DNA of 64,000 nucleotides from Persicobacter psychrovividus (GCF_036492425.1 NZ_AP025292.1:2046001-2110000), one strand, 5' to 3'; positions 8,841 through 18,437 are shown, counted from the first letter of the stretch. Translations and numbers: made by a program. Notes: generated by a model from the letters alone, not told the origin.

Positions 8841-9920
8841 TTAACGAATATTGAAAGGAACGACCTTCAAGGTGTAATCATCCAAATACAGCTCTGCGGT
8901 ATATTTTCCTTTTTCAAACAACTCATGGTTTGGCAAAACAAAATTGACGTTTTGCCCTGTGTTATCGAAAAGAATTTCTTTGCTCAGCGTATAGATCTGG
9001 TTTTCCCCAACGGCCTTAAACTCCCCTGAAGAACCATTAGGATCCATGATCACCTGCTGGTCATCATCCAAAATTCTAAGATAAACCGTATGTCCCTGAA
9101 CTTTGGCCACCTCATTTTTCTCGAGCGTAACCGTGATACTGAGTTTATCAAGGTGACGTAATCTGAAAGGCGCATCATAAACTTTGTCGCGGCGGTTGAT
9201 GGCTTCCACAAGTACCGTTCCTGCCTTGATTTTAGCAGCCACTTCCAGTTTTTCTGTCAGCTTGGACTTTTCTTTCTTCAGGTCTGAAATATTTGTTGAA
9301 AGCTCATTCTGCTTCTCTTTAAGGGTAGAATTTTCCGTCAGTAACTGATCATTCACCTTTTTGAGCTTTACAATCTCGGCATCTTTTTCCACCAACAGCT
9401 GGGTGTATCCTGCCAATTGTTTTTTCGATTCCAGCAATTTATATTTTAAAGACGACAGTGCATTGTCGATCAATTCTTTGCGCTCCTCAGGCGTATATTT
9501 TGCCTCCTGAATTTGGTTTGGATTCTCGGGATCCAGATTTTGACCCTGACGCATCGGAATAGGCTTACCATCCAAAAGAAGCATCATCTCGGTTAACTGA
9601 TCGAGTTCTGTTTCCAGCTTCACTTTGGCACGGTACAGGTCATCGGCTTTACCATTGAGCGACTTAATTTCATCGATTCGTTCCTGATAAAGCGAATTCA
9701 TGGAATCCAATGCTTGATAAGAGGCTTTAAGTTCCATTTTATTCTGACGCAGCACGCGGTTCTTTTCATTGAAACGATAAGTGGTGACCAACGCCACGGC
9801 AACCAAAAGTACCGTAGCCATGATGATCCATGTCTTTTTCTTCTGCATTTTATCTCTTTTACGGCAAGACCTTACTGTTGTCTTTAGCTCTTCATTTTCT
9901 TCAAGCAATTGCTTATCCAT
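8841..9920 (-). CDS. Membrane-anchored coiled-coil protein, function unknown
   Basis: This 359-residue protein has one membrane helix at about residues 29-47 (IIMATVLLVAVALVTTYRF) after a short charged, probably cytoplasmic N-terminus. A long heptad-rich coiled coil follows (about 55-230, rich in Lys, Glu, Leu). The C-terminus is a compact beta-rich domain of about 120 residues that ends in VVPFNIR. The plan suggests a single-pass envelope protein with a periplasmic beta domain. Similar Bacteroidota proteins are sometimes labelled ParA-like, but no Walker motif is present, so I do not use that name. It is a single gene with its own terminator. Confidence 0.7.
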   Translation of the reverse strand: MDKQLLEENEELKTTVRSCRKRDKMQKKKTWIIMATVLLVAVALVTTYRFNEKNRVLRQNKMELKASYQALDSMNSLYQERIDEIKSLNGKADDLYRAKVKLETELDQLTEMMLLLDGKPIPMRQGQNLDPENPNQIQEAKYTPEERKELIDNALSSLKYKLLESKKQLAGYTQLLVEKDAEIVKLKKVNDQLLTENSTLKEKQNELSTNISDLKKEKSKLTEKLEVAAKIKAGTVLVEAINRRDKVYDAPFRLRHLDKLSITVTLEKNEVAKVQGHTVYLRILDDDQQVIMDPNGSSGEFKAVGENQIYTLSKEILFDNTGQNVNFVLPNHELFEKGKYTAELYLDDYTLKVVPFNIR

Positions 9921-10232
9921 AGTCCAAATTAATAATACAGGGCCAACGCTGTAATGATAAAAAAATCAATGGTGGTGTTTAAGATTTTGGGCATCAAGCT
10001 ACAAATATGATTGATGATCGTGAAAATTCCTATCTACGATAAACAAATCACTTGACAAGGATATGAAAATTGCACTATTCCAACTGATTATAACGCTATT
10101 TTCATTGTTATGCAATAAGTTTAGCTTCAAATTAATATTTACCCAATTTATTTGCATCAAAGCCCTAAGGTGGCATTTCCTGCACTTGGAAATTACCTAT
10201 ATTTGCAGCCAAACAATTTACCTTTAATCAGC
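9921..10232 (+). promoter_or_regulatory. Promoter region of the EamA permease gene
   Basis: TATATTTG at 10198-10205 is a good -7 box. It would start transcription about 20 bases before ATG 10233 and argues against the upstream GTG/TTG-type extension from 10152. No clear -33 box was seen. The remaining 270 bases are AT-rich with no gene visible. Confidence 0.55.
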
Positions 10233-11195
10233 ATGGATCAAAGTCAGTCCCAAAAAGGGATCCTTCTTGCCTGTACAACAGCCTTCTTGTGGGGATTCTT
10301 GTCATTGGCCATTAAGTATGCCACCAATTTCATTCCTCCAACCACCATTATTTGGGCCCGATTTACCATCGCATTTATTGCCATGTTCCTTTACTTTCTG
10401 TGGAAATCACCACAGACTTTAAAAATTCTGATCAAACCACCCTTTTTGCTGGTGGTGGCTACCGTTGCGCTGAGTTGTAATTATCTGGGCTATACCATGG
10501 GTATAGATCTGATTTCGCCAGCAGGTGCACAGGTTATTATTCAGCTTGGGCCGATGCTGTTGGCCGTGGGTGGCGTGGTGTTTTTCAAAGAACAGCTGAG
10601 CAGGGCGCAACTGATGGGTTTTGCGATTGTAACGGTGGGATTTTTCCTTTTCTTCAGGCATCAGGTCAATGATCTTTTTGCGGGGCAGGAAGACACCTTT
10701 ATTTACGGCGCCCTGTGGGTGGTTTTTGGTGCTGTAACCTGGGCGACCTACGCCTTGTTGCAAAAAAAATTGGTGATCGACCACCCACCACAACAGCTCA
10801 ATTTGTTCCTTTATGGTTTGCCTGCGCTGCTGTACATCCCTTCTACCTCATTTACCGCGATTGGGCAGCTTGATATAATGGGATGGGCACTTCTGCTATT
10901 TTTGGGGCTCAATACCCTGGTGGCTTACGGTTGCCTTGCATCAGCATTAAAATACACAGAAGCCAATAAGGTGAGCGTGATCATCACCCTTAACCCTGTC
11001 ATTACTTTTATTTGCCTTGCCATTATGCAGGCCTTTCAGATCGAATGGATTACAGTGCCCAAAATGGACATCTTCACCGCCTTCAGCGGACTCATCATCC
11101 TGTTTGGTGTTGCGATTGTGGTGGGCAGTAAAAAGCTGAAAAAGAAGGACTTGAAAGATAAGGAGATTAAATTATCGGAAACTCACAAAGAATAA
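10233..11195 (+). CDS. EamA/DMT family transporter
   Basis: This 320-residue permease has ten predicted membrane helices in two EamA repeats. The first repeat begins ILLACTTAFLWGF and the second begins near YGALWVVFGAVTWATY. Members of the drug/metabolite transporter superfamily export amino acids or other small metabolites through the inner membrane; the substrate here is unknown. The C-terminus is very lysine-rich (KKLKKKDLKDKE), consistent with a cytoplasmic tail. ATG 10233 is chosen because the promoter -7 box lies inside any longer version. Confidence 0.88.
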   Translation: MDQSQSQKGILLACTTAFLWGFLSLAIKYATNFIPPTTIIWARFTIAFIAMFLYFLWKSPQTLKILIKPPFLLVVATVALSCNYLGYTMGIDLISPAGAQVIIQLGPMLLAVGGVVFFKEQLSRAQLMGFAIVTVGFFLFFRHQVNDLFAGQEDTFIYGALWVVFGAVTWATYALLQKKLVIDHPPQQLNLFLYGLPALLYIPSTSFTAIGQLDIMGWALLLFLGLNTLVAYGCLASALKYTEANKVSVIITLNPVITFICLAIMQAFQIEWITVPKMDIFTAFSGLIILFGVAIVVGSKKLKKKDLKDKEIKLSETHKE

Positions 11196-11334
11196 TTCCT
11201 AATATTTAATCAATAAAATGACGAACAAAACCCCCAAGCAAGTGCTTATTGATTATACAGATCAACACTGTTAGCTTATGGTTTATTTTACTCGATGACG
11301 ACAAATATGTCACTATCGGATAGTTTAGTTTGTG

Positions 11335-11367
11335 ATCGCCTGAAGTGGTATTCAGGCGATTTTTTTT
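11335..11367 (+). terminator. Terminator downstream of the EamA gene
   Basis: The 10-bp stem ATCGCCTGAA/TTCAGGCGAT has a 6-base loop and eight T residues. It lies 140 bases after the permease stop. Confidence 0.9.
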
Positions 11368-11370
11368 GCA

Positions 11371-11398
11371 CAAAAAAAGAGCATTCTACCGAATGCCC
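11371..11398 (-). terminator. Terminator of the XRE/S24 gene
   Basis: On the minus strand a GGGCATTC/GAATGCTC stem with one mismatch is followed by seven T residues. It sits back to back with the plus-strand terminator at 11335-11367. Confidence 0.75.
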
Positions 11399-11428
11399 TC
11401 ATTGCGTCTGTTGTTCTTGAATAGTGGA

Positions 11429-12187
11429 TCAGGCAAAAGCACCTACATGCCCCAAGACCTTCTCGACTACTGTATTTTCACTTGGTGGATTAAAGTGGAT
11501 CAGGGCGTGGAATTCCCAAGCTTCTTTAATCGATGAAGTCTCGATAAAATAAGGCTCGTAGCTTGGGTTCAACGAATAAAGCATCAGCTTATTCTCATCG
11601 CTTTTACCTCTGGCGATATTTTTACAAACTACCCCGTCGAATTCTGTAACCAACACATAGGTTTTGCCATGTTTGAGCTCTGAAAGATTCTCAACATATT
11701 TCCCGACGAACACCCCTCCATTCTGAAAGTATGGCGCCATGGAATGCCCTTTAATGCTGAAAGCCCGATAAGTACCATTTTTGGTTTTGGGGATACTCAG
11801 CTTCTGCAAACCAAGCATATATTCAGGATCGTTATAGCCATTCAAATAACCTGCATGCGCTTTTTCAGGGACAAACTCAATATTTTCCTCCCCCTGAAAA
11901 TCCACAGACAAAGCCAAAACACGCTCTAAGGGTTTCATGATGGAATTATGATCCTGTGATTCCAGATTTTCAAGACCGATGCTCGGAATATTTTTTCGGA
12001 TAAGTTCGTCAAGAGTAACTTTATAGAAATCGGCAATCTTGCATAAAACAGAAAAGTCAGGTTTCGTTTTTCCTACTTCGTAATCCTTGTAGGTCGATCT
12101 TTTTATCCCGATGGCTAATCCGAATTTTTCCTGTGTAAGTTTCCGTGCTTTACGGAGGTATTTTAAATTATCAGCGAAAAATTTCAT
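11429..12187 (-). CDS. XRE family regulator with S24 (LexA/CI-like) domain
   Basis: The 252 residues form an N-terminal Cro/CI helix-turn-helix (about residues 5-62, LTQEKFGLAIGIKRSTYKDY) and a C-terminal S24 peptidase-like domain. The likely catalytic serine is S149 in IKGHSMAPYF and the lysine is K189 in VVCKNI. Such regulators resemble phage-type repressors that can self-cleave, but most Bacteroidota chromosomes carry several stand-alone copies. No phage genes are nearby. Whether it responds to DNA damage is not shown. The flanking hydrolase lies upstream on the same strand, 126 bases away. Confidence 0.85.
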   Translation of the reverse strand: MKFFADNLKYLRKARKLTQEKFGLAIGIKRSTYKDYEVGKTKPDFSVLCKIADFYKVTLDELIRKNIPSIGLENLESQDHNSIMKPLERVLALSVDFQGEENIEFVPEKAHAGYLNGYNDPEYMLGLQKLSIPKTKNGTYRAFSIKGHSMAPYFQNGGVFVGKYVENLSELKHGKTYVLVTEFDGVVCKNIARGKSDENKLMLYSLNPSYEPYFIETSSIKEAWEFHALIHFNPPSENTVVEKVLGHVGAFA

Positions 12188-12313
12188 CGTCTTTTGAGTT
12201 TGAAAATGAAGGAATCAAAGGCTTTCAATAGGTTAAATGCCTCCTTAAATATTTCAAAAACAAGGTACTAAAAAAAAAGAAAATGTCTAAATTTCCACCC
12301 AAATATTAACGAA

Positions 12314-13246
12314 TTAAAACCCATTATCAGGCTGATTGTCAATCCATTCACTGATTTTAGGGAAATGATCATTGACCGAAGATCGGGCGGTCAACATATC
12401 GATATGCCCATAATCCTTCTGAAATCCCGCTGATTTAGCAAGCCACCAGATTTCCGCCTTTGCCGCTCCAGTTTCCGCTTTCAGTCGTTTTACATCATCA
12501 ATATGCCCGAGGAGCAGGTCCTTCTTCCCCGCCAGATAAAGTGTTGGGGGCAATCCTATTTTCTGCAAAGCCGCAGCATAATCCAGCGGAATATCATGCG
12601 CCTGCCATGCCTCAGCATTCACCCAATCCACCACTTGGGTATAAAACGCCAAGGGCTCGTTGTCGGATCCAATCCGCAATTCTTTGGCAGGAAAGTAGCC
12701 TTTCAGCTGTGCATAAAGCCGAAAAATCCTTGACCAAAAAATATCGACCTGAATACGTTTCTGAAGGGTTTTAATTTTTAAACTTCTTTTGCTGCCAAAG
12801 AAAATCATGGACTTAATTTTCGGCCGCAAGGATTCGAGACTTCTTGCCATGGCCGCAAGAATTAAAACCCCGCCCCATGAATGTCCTGCAAGGTGCAATG
12901 ACAGGGAGGGAAATTTTTCCTGCATCAGGATAAGCACTGCAGGAATCTCTGTGGTGATCGCAAAGGTCTGATCCGCCCGATGCCCCTTGCCTGCTGTGGG
13001 CTCGCTTCTTCCCCGCCCCGAAAGATCCACCACAAAAACCTCATAACCTTGTTGTGCCATAAAAGGCGCAAAACCACGACCGCCTTTGGAATAAAAGATC
13101 TTCCCGTTTTCCATGGCTCCATGAACACACAACATCATCGCCTTCGGTGTGGGGGCATGCCATTGTTTAATGAACAGGCGTTGATCTTCCACTTGCAGGT
13201 GCAGATCTGAAGATTGTACTAATGGCGATGTTGTTTGACTTGTCAT
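12314..13246 (-). CDS. Alpha/beta hydrolase
   Basis: The 310 residues have no signal peptide. The oxyanion segment VHGAMENG is near residue 41, the nucleophile elbow AGHSWGG holds S123, and KDYGHIDML near the end supplies the histidine (about 285). The DLSGRGRSE segment is typical of lysophospholipase-like or serine aminopeptidase S33-type hydrolases. The substrate is unknown. Its 5' side faces the RNA candidate at 13508, which is transcribed in the opposite direction. Confidence 0.82.
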   Translation of the reverse strand: MTSQTTSPLVQSSDLHLQVEDQRLFIKQWHAPTPKAMMLCVHGAMENGKIFYSKGGRGFAPFMAQQGYEVFVVDLSGRGRSEPTAGKGHRADQTFAITTEIPAVLILMQEKFPSLSLHLAGHSWGGVLILAAMARSLESLRPKIKSMIFFGSKRSLKIKTLQKRIQVDIFWSRIFRLYAQLKGYFPAKELRIGSDNEPLAFYTQVVDWVNAEAWQAHDIPLDYAAALQKIGLPPTLYLAGKKDLLLGHIDDVKRLKAETGAAKAEIWWLAKSAGFQKDYGHIDMLTARSSVNDHFPKISEWIDNQPDNGF

Positions 13247-13507
13247 GGGTATTTCAGACTGATTTCTAAAAATATATTTCTATTATTTTACAAATTTAGA
13301 AACGAATTAACAACCAGAAAGCACGGCAAACGTTAGTCTAATCAGAGGCAGTTTATCATTTAAAAAACTGAAGTTAATCATAAAAACTACTGTGGATCAA
13401 TCTATTCGCAGGTTTGTAGGAATAATTACAAGAAAATATTCGTATAAAAAAAAGTGATTATATTGTTCAAGTTTCCTTAAAAAGACTGCAGCAAATGGTT
13501 GGATGTA

Positions 13508-13714
13508 CCGCCTTTGGGCCTAAAACATTTATACGGGCATTACATTGCCTGTCAGCCTCAACTTATGATTCCTAGTTCGTTTAATTAAGGGCATTGGATG
13601 AGCCCCGATTCTATCAAAGTCGAAAGATAAATCCTAATTCTCTAATGATTGCTTTGCTTTCTGAACCACAGAAAGGTGGCACGGTTTCTTCAGTTGGAAA
13701 CCGTGCTTTTTTTT
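13508..13714 (+). ncRNA. Candidate structured non-coding RNA with its own terminator
   Basis: The stretch is not coding, yet it ends in a strong plus-strand terminator that no plus-strand gene can use. It folds into several hairpins: ACGGGCA/TGCCTGT (13533-13539 with 13546-13552, one G-U), GGGC/GCCC (13589-13592 with 13602-13605), and a possible TATC/GATA. A closing helix CCGCCTTT/AAAGGTGG (13508-13515 with 13672-13679, one G-U) joins the ends. A length near 200 nt with a long closing helix would fit a 6S-type RNA, but no primary-sequence signature confirms this. The 5' end is only inferred. Bases 13247-13507 show nothing else. Confidence 0.45.
13679..13714 (+). terminator. Strong plus-strand terminator
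   Basis: A perfect 10-bp stem GCACGGTTTC/GAAACCGTGC with an 8-base loop is followed by eight T residues. On the minus strand no T-run follows, so it does not serve the metallo-hydrolase gene. Confidence 0.92.
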
Positions 13715-13733
13715 GCCCTATATTTTACTGAAA

Positions 13734-14600
13734 TTATGCGGTAACAACGGAGGCACAATCAGCAAGCGCTTCCGCAAGTGTCATACTTTTATCAAGGCGG
13801 ACGCCTTTTTCAGTATGCTTAACAGTGCATACCTCTACCTTAATATCATGTTCCATGAACAGCAAATACTGCTGATCTGCTGCTTCTTGCAGGAATGCTT
13901 TTTTCTCATCAAAGGTAAGCAACGGGCGGGTATCATAACCAACCACCCACGCCAATGGAATATGTGCTACGGTCGGCATCAGAAAATCAGCCATAAATAT
14001 CAATGTTTGATCTCCAATTCTGATTTTAGGGCACATTTGCCCTTCTGTATGCCCATCAGAAAAGATAATCTCAAAAGGGAAATCAGCCCCGTCTTCTACA
14101 AAATGCATCTGCCCGAGGGATTCAATCGGTAAGATATTTTCCTTCAGAAAGGAAGCCGCCTCCCGTGGGTTAGGTTTCGTGGCCCATTCCCAATGCCTGC
14201 GGTTGGTCCAGTATTTTGCATTTGGAAATTGGTAGGCAGGTGTATTGTCTGGGCCATGGTGTACGATGGCTCCGCCAGCATGATCAAGATGAAAATGAGT
14301 GATAAAAACGTCGGTAATGTCTTCAGGAGAAACCCCTACTTTCTCCAGGGACCCCAAGAGGGTACCGTCGCCAAACAAATGATAATGCTTGAAAAAGCTT
14401 TCCGCCTGCTTGTTTCCCAGGCCCGTGTCAATTAAAATTTTACGATCGCCATCCTCGATTAACAGGCAACGCATTTTTAGAGGAACCAAATTTCGCTCAT
14501 CAGCCTCCACATATCTACCCCACAAATTTTTGGGAACAACACCAAACATCGCACCACCATCCAGTTTAAAATCTCCTGCGTCTATTACGTGTAACTTCAT
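13734..14600 (-). CDS. Metallo-beta-lactamase-fold hydrolase
   Basis: The 288-residue MBL-fold protein has the metal motif THFHLDHAGG (H102, H104, D106, H107), a second-site histidine in SDGHTEGQM near 178, and MADFLMP near 205. The overall pattern resembles the quorum-quenching lactonase / glyoxalase-II-like MBL group; the substrate is not identifiable. ATG 14600 is used. The longer version from 14639 would run through the upstream accA terminator at 14622-14652, so it is unlikely. Confidence 0.85.
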   Translation of the reverse strand: MKLHVIDAGDFKLDGGAMFGVVPKNLWGRYVEADERNLVPLKMRCLLIEDGDRKILIDTGLGNKQAESFFKHYHLFGDGTLLGSLEKVGVSPEDITDVFITHFHLDHAGGAIVHHGPDNTPAYQFPNAKYWTNRRHWEWATKPNPREAASFLKENILPIESLGQMHFVEDGADFPFEIIFSDGHTEGQMCPKIRIGDQTLIFMADFLMPTVAHIPLAWVVGYDTRPLLTFDEKKAFLQEAADQQYLLFMEHDIKVEVCTVKHTEKGVRLDKSMTLAEALADCASVVTA

Positions 14601-14621
14601 CTTCAAAATAAATAAAATGGA

Positions 14622-14652
14622 AAAAGCCGTGTCCTTCAAGGAACACGGCTTT
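14622..14652 (-). terminator. Terminator of accA
   Basis: The stem AAGCCGTGT/ACACGGCTT is interrupted by a small CCTT/AAGG inner stem. Minus-strand T residues follow it. Confidence 0.85.
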
Positions 14653-14687
14653 CTTGTATTTTGGTCACTGTCTTTTTTATTGCAAAA

Positions 14688-15638
14688 TTATGCTTCCTGA
14701 ACAACGCCCATGTTAGAGAATTTATCAATACGCTGAATAATCCGCTCTTCAGGAGATAAAGCATTTAATTCCGTGAATGCCTTGTGGATAGTATCCGACA
14801 AAGTCCGTGCCATCGCTTTGATATTCGTATGGGCACCACCTAACGGTTCAGGGATGATCTCATCAATCAAGCCAAAAGAATGCATATCGTCGGCAGTCAG
14901 TTTCAATGCTTCAGCAGCTTGTTCCTTGAAATCCCAGCTTCTCCACAAAATTGATGAACAAGATTCAGGTGAAATCACTGAATACCAGGTGTTTTCCAGC
15001 ATCATCACGCGGTCACCGATAGCGATCCCAAGGGCACCACCAGAGGCACCTTCACCAATAACGATACAGATCACAGGCACCTTCAAAGAAAACATCTCTT
15101 TCAGGTTACGCGCAATTGCCTCGCCCTGTCCTCGTTCCTCAGCCTCAAGACCAGGGAACGCACCAGGAGTATCGATCAAACAAACAATTGGCTTGTCAAA
15201 TTTCTCAGCCATACGCATCAGGCGTAAAGCTTTGCGATAGCCTTCAGGGTTAGGCATCCCGAAGCGGCGTTCCTGACGATCTTTGGTATTTCGGCCTTTT
15301 TGCTGACCAATGAACATATAAGTTTGCTCACCAATACGCCCGAATCCACCGACCATTGCTTTGTCATCTGCTACATTCCTGTCACCATGAATTTCCACGA
15401 ACTCATCAGTGATCTCGTGAATATAGTCAAAAGTATAAGGACGATCAGCATGTCGTGACATTTGCACACGTTGCCATCTTGTTAAGTTACGGTAAGTTTC
15501 AACCTTTAATGATTGAATCTTTGTTTCTAATTTATGGACCGCATCCGATACGTCTACCCCGCTATCTACGGCGAGTTGTTTCATATCCGCAAGCTTGCTT
15601 TCAAGCTCTACTATGGGTTTTTCAAATTCCAAAAGCAT
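14688..15638 (-). CDS. accA: Acetyl-CoA carboxylase carboxyltransferase subunit alpha
   Basis: This 316-residue subunit acts with AccD to move CO2 from carboxybiotin to acetyl-CoA, making malonyl-CoA for fatty acid synthesis. The N-terminus [15 protein letters not shown], the [13 protein letters not shown] segment and the crotonase-like core ([15 protein letters not shown]) are characteristic. ATG 15638 gives the standard family N-terminus; the TTG at 15662 is rejected. It is a single gene with its own terminator, and accD is not in the window. Bases 15639-15874 contain nothing recognisable. Confidence 0.96.
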   Translation of the reverse strand: MLLEFEKPIVELESKLADMKQLAVDSGVDVSDAVHKLETKIQSLKVETYRNLTRWQRVQMSRHADRPYTFDYIHEITDEFVEIHGDRNVADDKAMVGGFGRIGEQTYMFIGQQKGRNTKDRQERRFGMPNPEGYRKALRLMRMAEKFDKPIVCLIDTPGAFPGLEAEERGQGEAIARNLKEMFSLKVPVICIVIGEGASGGALGIAIGDRVMMLENTWYSVISPESCSSILWRSWDFKEQAAEALKLTADDMHSFGLIDEIIPEPLGGAHTNIKAMARTLSDTIHKAFTELNALSPEERIIQRIDKFSNMGVVQEA

Positions 15639-15874
15639 ATATATATTGAAGCCTGTTCTCAATTAAAGACACTAAGATATATTGTTTTTAATTAATATGC
15701 ACCACAATTTTTAACAGAAAAATCCACTAAAAACCGCAAGCAAAACATAACAGACTGATTATCAAATCTTCACTAAACATCACTCACTACACGCAAAAAC
15801 AATACTGCCTTAAAATTTACTTCAAAAAGGAAACTATGGCAATGAAAAGGCAGGAAAATGAGTCACTAATAACG

Positions 15875-16192
15875 TTAATATTGAACGATTTTATCGTCTA
15901 TTTCACGTCCCCAAGCCAAGATTCCACCGACAAGGTTATACAATTCTTCATGCCCTGTGGTATCTTCAAGATACTCAATAGCGGTAGCACTTCGCTTCCC
16001 TGAACGGCACATCACAACGACTTTCTTGTCTGTTTCCACTTCATCAGCTCTTGCCGCTACTTCTCCCAAAGGGATCAATTCTCCTTCAATGTTGGTCAAC
16101 TCATATTCATGTGGTTCGCGGACATCGACAAGCTGAAAGTCCTCGCCTGCATCTATCATACTTTTGAGTTGCTGTACTGTAATTTCTTTCAT
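15875..16192 (-). CDS. Rhodanese-like domain protein
   Basis: This 105-residue single-domain rhodanese has the active-site loop MCRSGKRSA with Cys62 and the N-terminal LVDVREPHEYE motif. Such stand-alone domains transfer sulfane sulfur between thiols in the cytoplasm. The six-residue loop CRSGKR is the sulfurtransferase size rather than the longer phosphatase size. An OsmC-type protein and a sulfhydrylase lie upstream on the opposite strand, so a loose sulfur theme is possible but not shown. Confidence 0.9.
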   Translation of the reverse strand: MKEITVQQLKSMIDAGEDFQLVDVREPHEYELTNIEGELIPLGEVAARADEVETDKKVVVMCRSGKRSATAIEYLEDTTGHEELYNLVGGILAWGREIDDKIVQY

Positions 16193-16652
16193 GGTGATAA
16201 GGTTTTTTCAATAGGTTTAAAGGTAGATGTCAATTTAGGCAAAAATGAATAAAGCCTAAGGAATTTATCAATAAATCCGCTGAGGAGTGAAAAAATAAAC
16301 CCCACAAAGCGCTTTCCCTGCTTTTGGCTCACCAAACATTGGCCACAAGAAAATAATCAATGTCAGGGAAAATTCAAAGCACTGCTGTTGTCAGACCACA
16401 AAAATGGTGTTGGTTAATTTTTTCGGCAGGTGCCCAAATTTACCGATTAGCGGACACATCAAGTAAAAACGAGCCCTGATAAAGAAAACCAACCAAATTT
16501 AGGCCGTCATTTCCGGATGAATTTTACTGACAGACCAAATTTTCGATGGCAAGATTTCACATCAATCATTATTTCTGTTTTTTGTTGTCCTCAACTTTGC
16601 TATTCCTGCTGACGGCAACTATTTTACACTGAATAATAATATCAAATACAAT
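16193..16652. other. Intergenic region between divergent genes
   Basis: This 460-bp region lies between the rhodanese gene and the osmC-type gene. I looked for SAM-type riboswitch signatures because a methionine-pathway gene follows, and found none. No gene or strong hairpin is visible. Confidence 0.3.
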
Positions 16653-17066
16653 ATGGAACTATACAGACTTGACGACGCCTATCATATGAAAGCCGATAAC
16701 GGCGAAGGAAACACTATAGAATTGGATGGGTCGCCAGAAATTGGTGGAAAAAACCAGGGGATGCGCCCGATGCAACTGTTGCTTGCGGCGGTTGCGGGTT
16801 GTTCAAGCATTGATGTGATCAGTATCTTGAAAAAACAGCGTCAGCCATTACAAGATCTTAAGGTAAGTGTTTCTGGCGAACGCAGCCCGGAAGGCAAAGC
16901 CAATGTTTGGACAAAAATTCATTTACATTATAAGGCATTTGGTGAACTTGATGCCGCCAAGGTAGAAAAGGCGGTCAAGCTTTCCAATGAGGAATACTGT
17001 TCCGTGGGGATCATGCTTTCGAAAACGGCTGAAATCACCTACAGCTTCGAGATCCTCCCTGCTTAA
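16653..17066 (+). CDS. OsmC family protein
   Basis: This 137-residue OsmC/Ohr-fold protein has the two redox cysteines expected for the family, C50 in AVAGCSSID and C116 in EEYCSVGIM. Family members reduce organic or fatty-acid hydroperoxides, or bind small thiol-reactive compounds. The GMRPMQLLLAAVAGC segment is typical of the OsmC branch. The sulfhydrylase gene starts 35 bases downstream on the same strand, so the two are probably co-transcribed. Confidence 0.9.
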   Translation: MELYRLDDAYHMKADNGEGNTIELDGSPEIGGKNQGMRPMQLLLAAVAGCSSIDVISILKKQRQPLQDLKVSVSGERSPEGKANVWTKIHLHYKAFGELDAAKVEKAVKLSNEEYCSVGIMLSKTAEITYSFEILPA

Positions 17067-17101
17067 TTACCCAACAACAATCAAACAAGCCATCAACCCT
17101 C

Positions 17102-18292
17102 ATGGAAAAGAAGAAATTTGAAACCAACGCTATTCGTACTCAAACAGAACGAAGCCCACATGGCGAACATGCTGTTCCGATTTACACCACAAGCTCCTTT
17201 GTGTTTGATGATGCCGAGGATGCCCGAGCGCAGTTTGCCAGTGAAAAGGAAGGAGACATTTACACCCGTTACTCCAACCCGAACAACAATGAAATGATAG
17301 CCAAACTGTGCCAAATGGAAGGCACTGAAGACGGCTTTGCCACCGCTTCTGGTATGGCAGCCATGTTCACCAGTATCGCCGCATTTGTTTCCTCGGGGGA
17401 CCACATTCTTGCCAGCCGATCGCTTTTTGGCAGTACGCACCAAATCCTGACGCAGATAATGCCCAAATGGGGCGTAACACACACCTATGTGGATGTGAAC
17501 ACCCCTATCGAAGAATGGGAGCAGCATATTCGCCCAGAAACGAAAATGATTTTTGTGGAAACACCTTCCAACCCTGCACTGGACATCCTCGATCTTTCGG
17601 CTTTAGGGCAGCTCGCGGAGAAGCACCAGTTGATTCTTAATGTGGACAATTGCTTTGCGACGCCTTACCTGCAAAATCCTGCCGAATTTGGCGCACACAT
17701 TGTAACCCATTCAGCCACAAAATTTTTAGATGGGCAAGGACGAACAATTGCAGGGGTGATTTTAGGTAAAGCGGAATTGATTGAAAAGGTGCGTTTCTTT
17801 GGCAGACATACCGGCCCGGCTTTAAGCCCTTTTAACGGATGGATTATTTCAAAATCTTTGGAAACACTGGCTGTACGCATGGATAGGCATTGCGCAAATG
17901 CTTTGCGGATGGCTGAGATTTTGGAGGAGAACGAGGAAATCAATTGGGTGAAGTACCCACACCTGCCTTCTCACCCACAGTATGCCTTGGCGAAAAAACA
18001 AATGAAGCTTGGCGGCGGCATCGTGTCTTTTGAAATCAAAGGAGGCGTGGAGCGTGGCCGGAGATTTTTGGATTCACTAAAAATGCTTAGCTTAACTGCC
18101 AATCTTGGAGACAGCCGAAGCATCGCGACTCATCCAGCTTCTACAACACACTCCAAACTCTCTCCAGAAGAGCGCGCTGTTGTCGGAATCACCGATGGGC
18201 TTATTCGAATTTCCTGTGGTCTTGAGCACATTGATGATATCTCCGCAGATATCCTACAGGCTATTGAAGCAAGCAATGAGATCATCGCATAG
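17102..18292 (+). CDS. metZ: Trans-sulfuration PLP enzyme, probable O-succinylhomoserine sulfhydrylase
   Basis: This 396-residue Cys/Met metabolism enzyme has the PLP lysine K207 in HSATKFLDGQGR, the phosphate-binding YSRYSNP-type motif (YTRYSNP near residue 54) and SGMAA near 84. It most resembles MetZ, which combines activated homoserine with sulfide to give homocysteine in methionine synthesis. Cystathionine gamma-synthase or lyase activity cannot be excluded without alignment. It follows the OsmC gene closely and ends at a good terminator. Confidence 0.85.
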   Translation: MEKKKFETNAIRTQTERSPHGEHAVPIYTTSSFVFDDAEDARAQFASEKEGDIYTRYSNPNNNEMIAKLCQMEGTEDGFATASGMAAMFTSIAAFVSSGDHILASRSLFGSTHQILTQIMPKWGVTHTYVDVNTPIEEWEQHIRPETKMIFVETPSNPALDILDLSALGQLAEKHQLILNVDNCFATPYLQNPAEFGAHIVTHSATKFLDGQGRTIAGVILGKAELIEKVRFFGRHTGPALSPFNGWIISKSLETLAVRMDRHCANALRMAEILEENEEINWVKYPHLPSHPQYALAKKQMKLGGGIVSFEIKGGVERGRRFLDSLKMLSLTANLGDSRSIATHPASTTHSKLSPEERAVVGITDGLIRISCGLEHIDDISADILQAIEASNEIIA

Positions 18293-18406
18293 CTAAAAAT
18301 GAACACATAAGGCCCACCCCTACATACAGCAATTACTACCGATGATTGTTTTTAAAGGGCATTTCATCAGACTATTTTAAGCTGATTATTTCTCAGCACC
18401 ACAAAG

Positions 18407-18437
18407 AGACCTAAGCAATAAGCTTGGGTCTTTTTTT
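18407..18437 (+). terminator. Terminator of the osmC-metZ unit
   Basis: The 10-bp stem AGACCTAAGC/GCTTGGGTCT (one G-T pair) is followed by seven T residues. The 270 bases after it, up to the next gene, are AT-rich with no feature seen. Confidence 0.88.

Noticed and set aside
10152-10232. N-terminal extension of the EamA permease
   Set aside because: A -7 promoter box (10198-10205) lies inside it, and the first helix starts normally from ATG 10233.
11429-12187. Prophage signal from the S24-type repressor
   Set aside because: No integrase, structural or replication genes surround it, and both flanks are ordinary chromosomal genes.
14601-14639. N-terminal extension of the metallo-hydrolase
   Set aside because: It would translate through the accA terminator, and the family start is at ATG 14600.
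16193-16652. SAM riboswitch before the osmC-metZ unit
   Set aside because: No conserved SAM-I or SAM-II segments could be found by eye.
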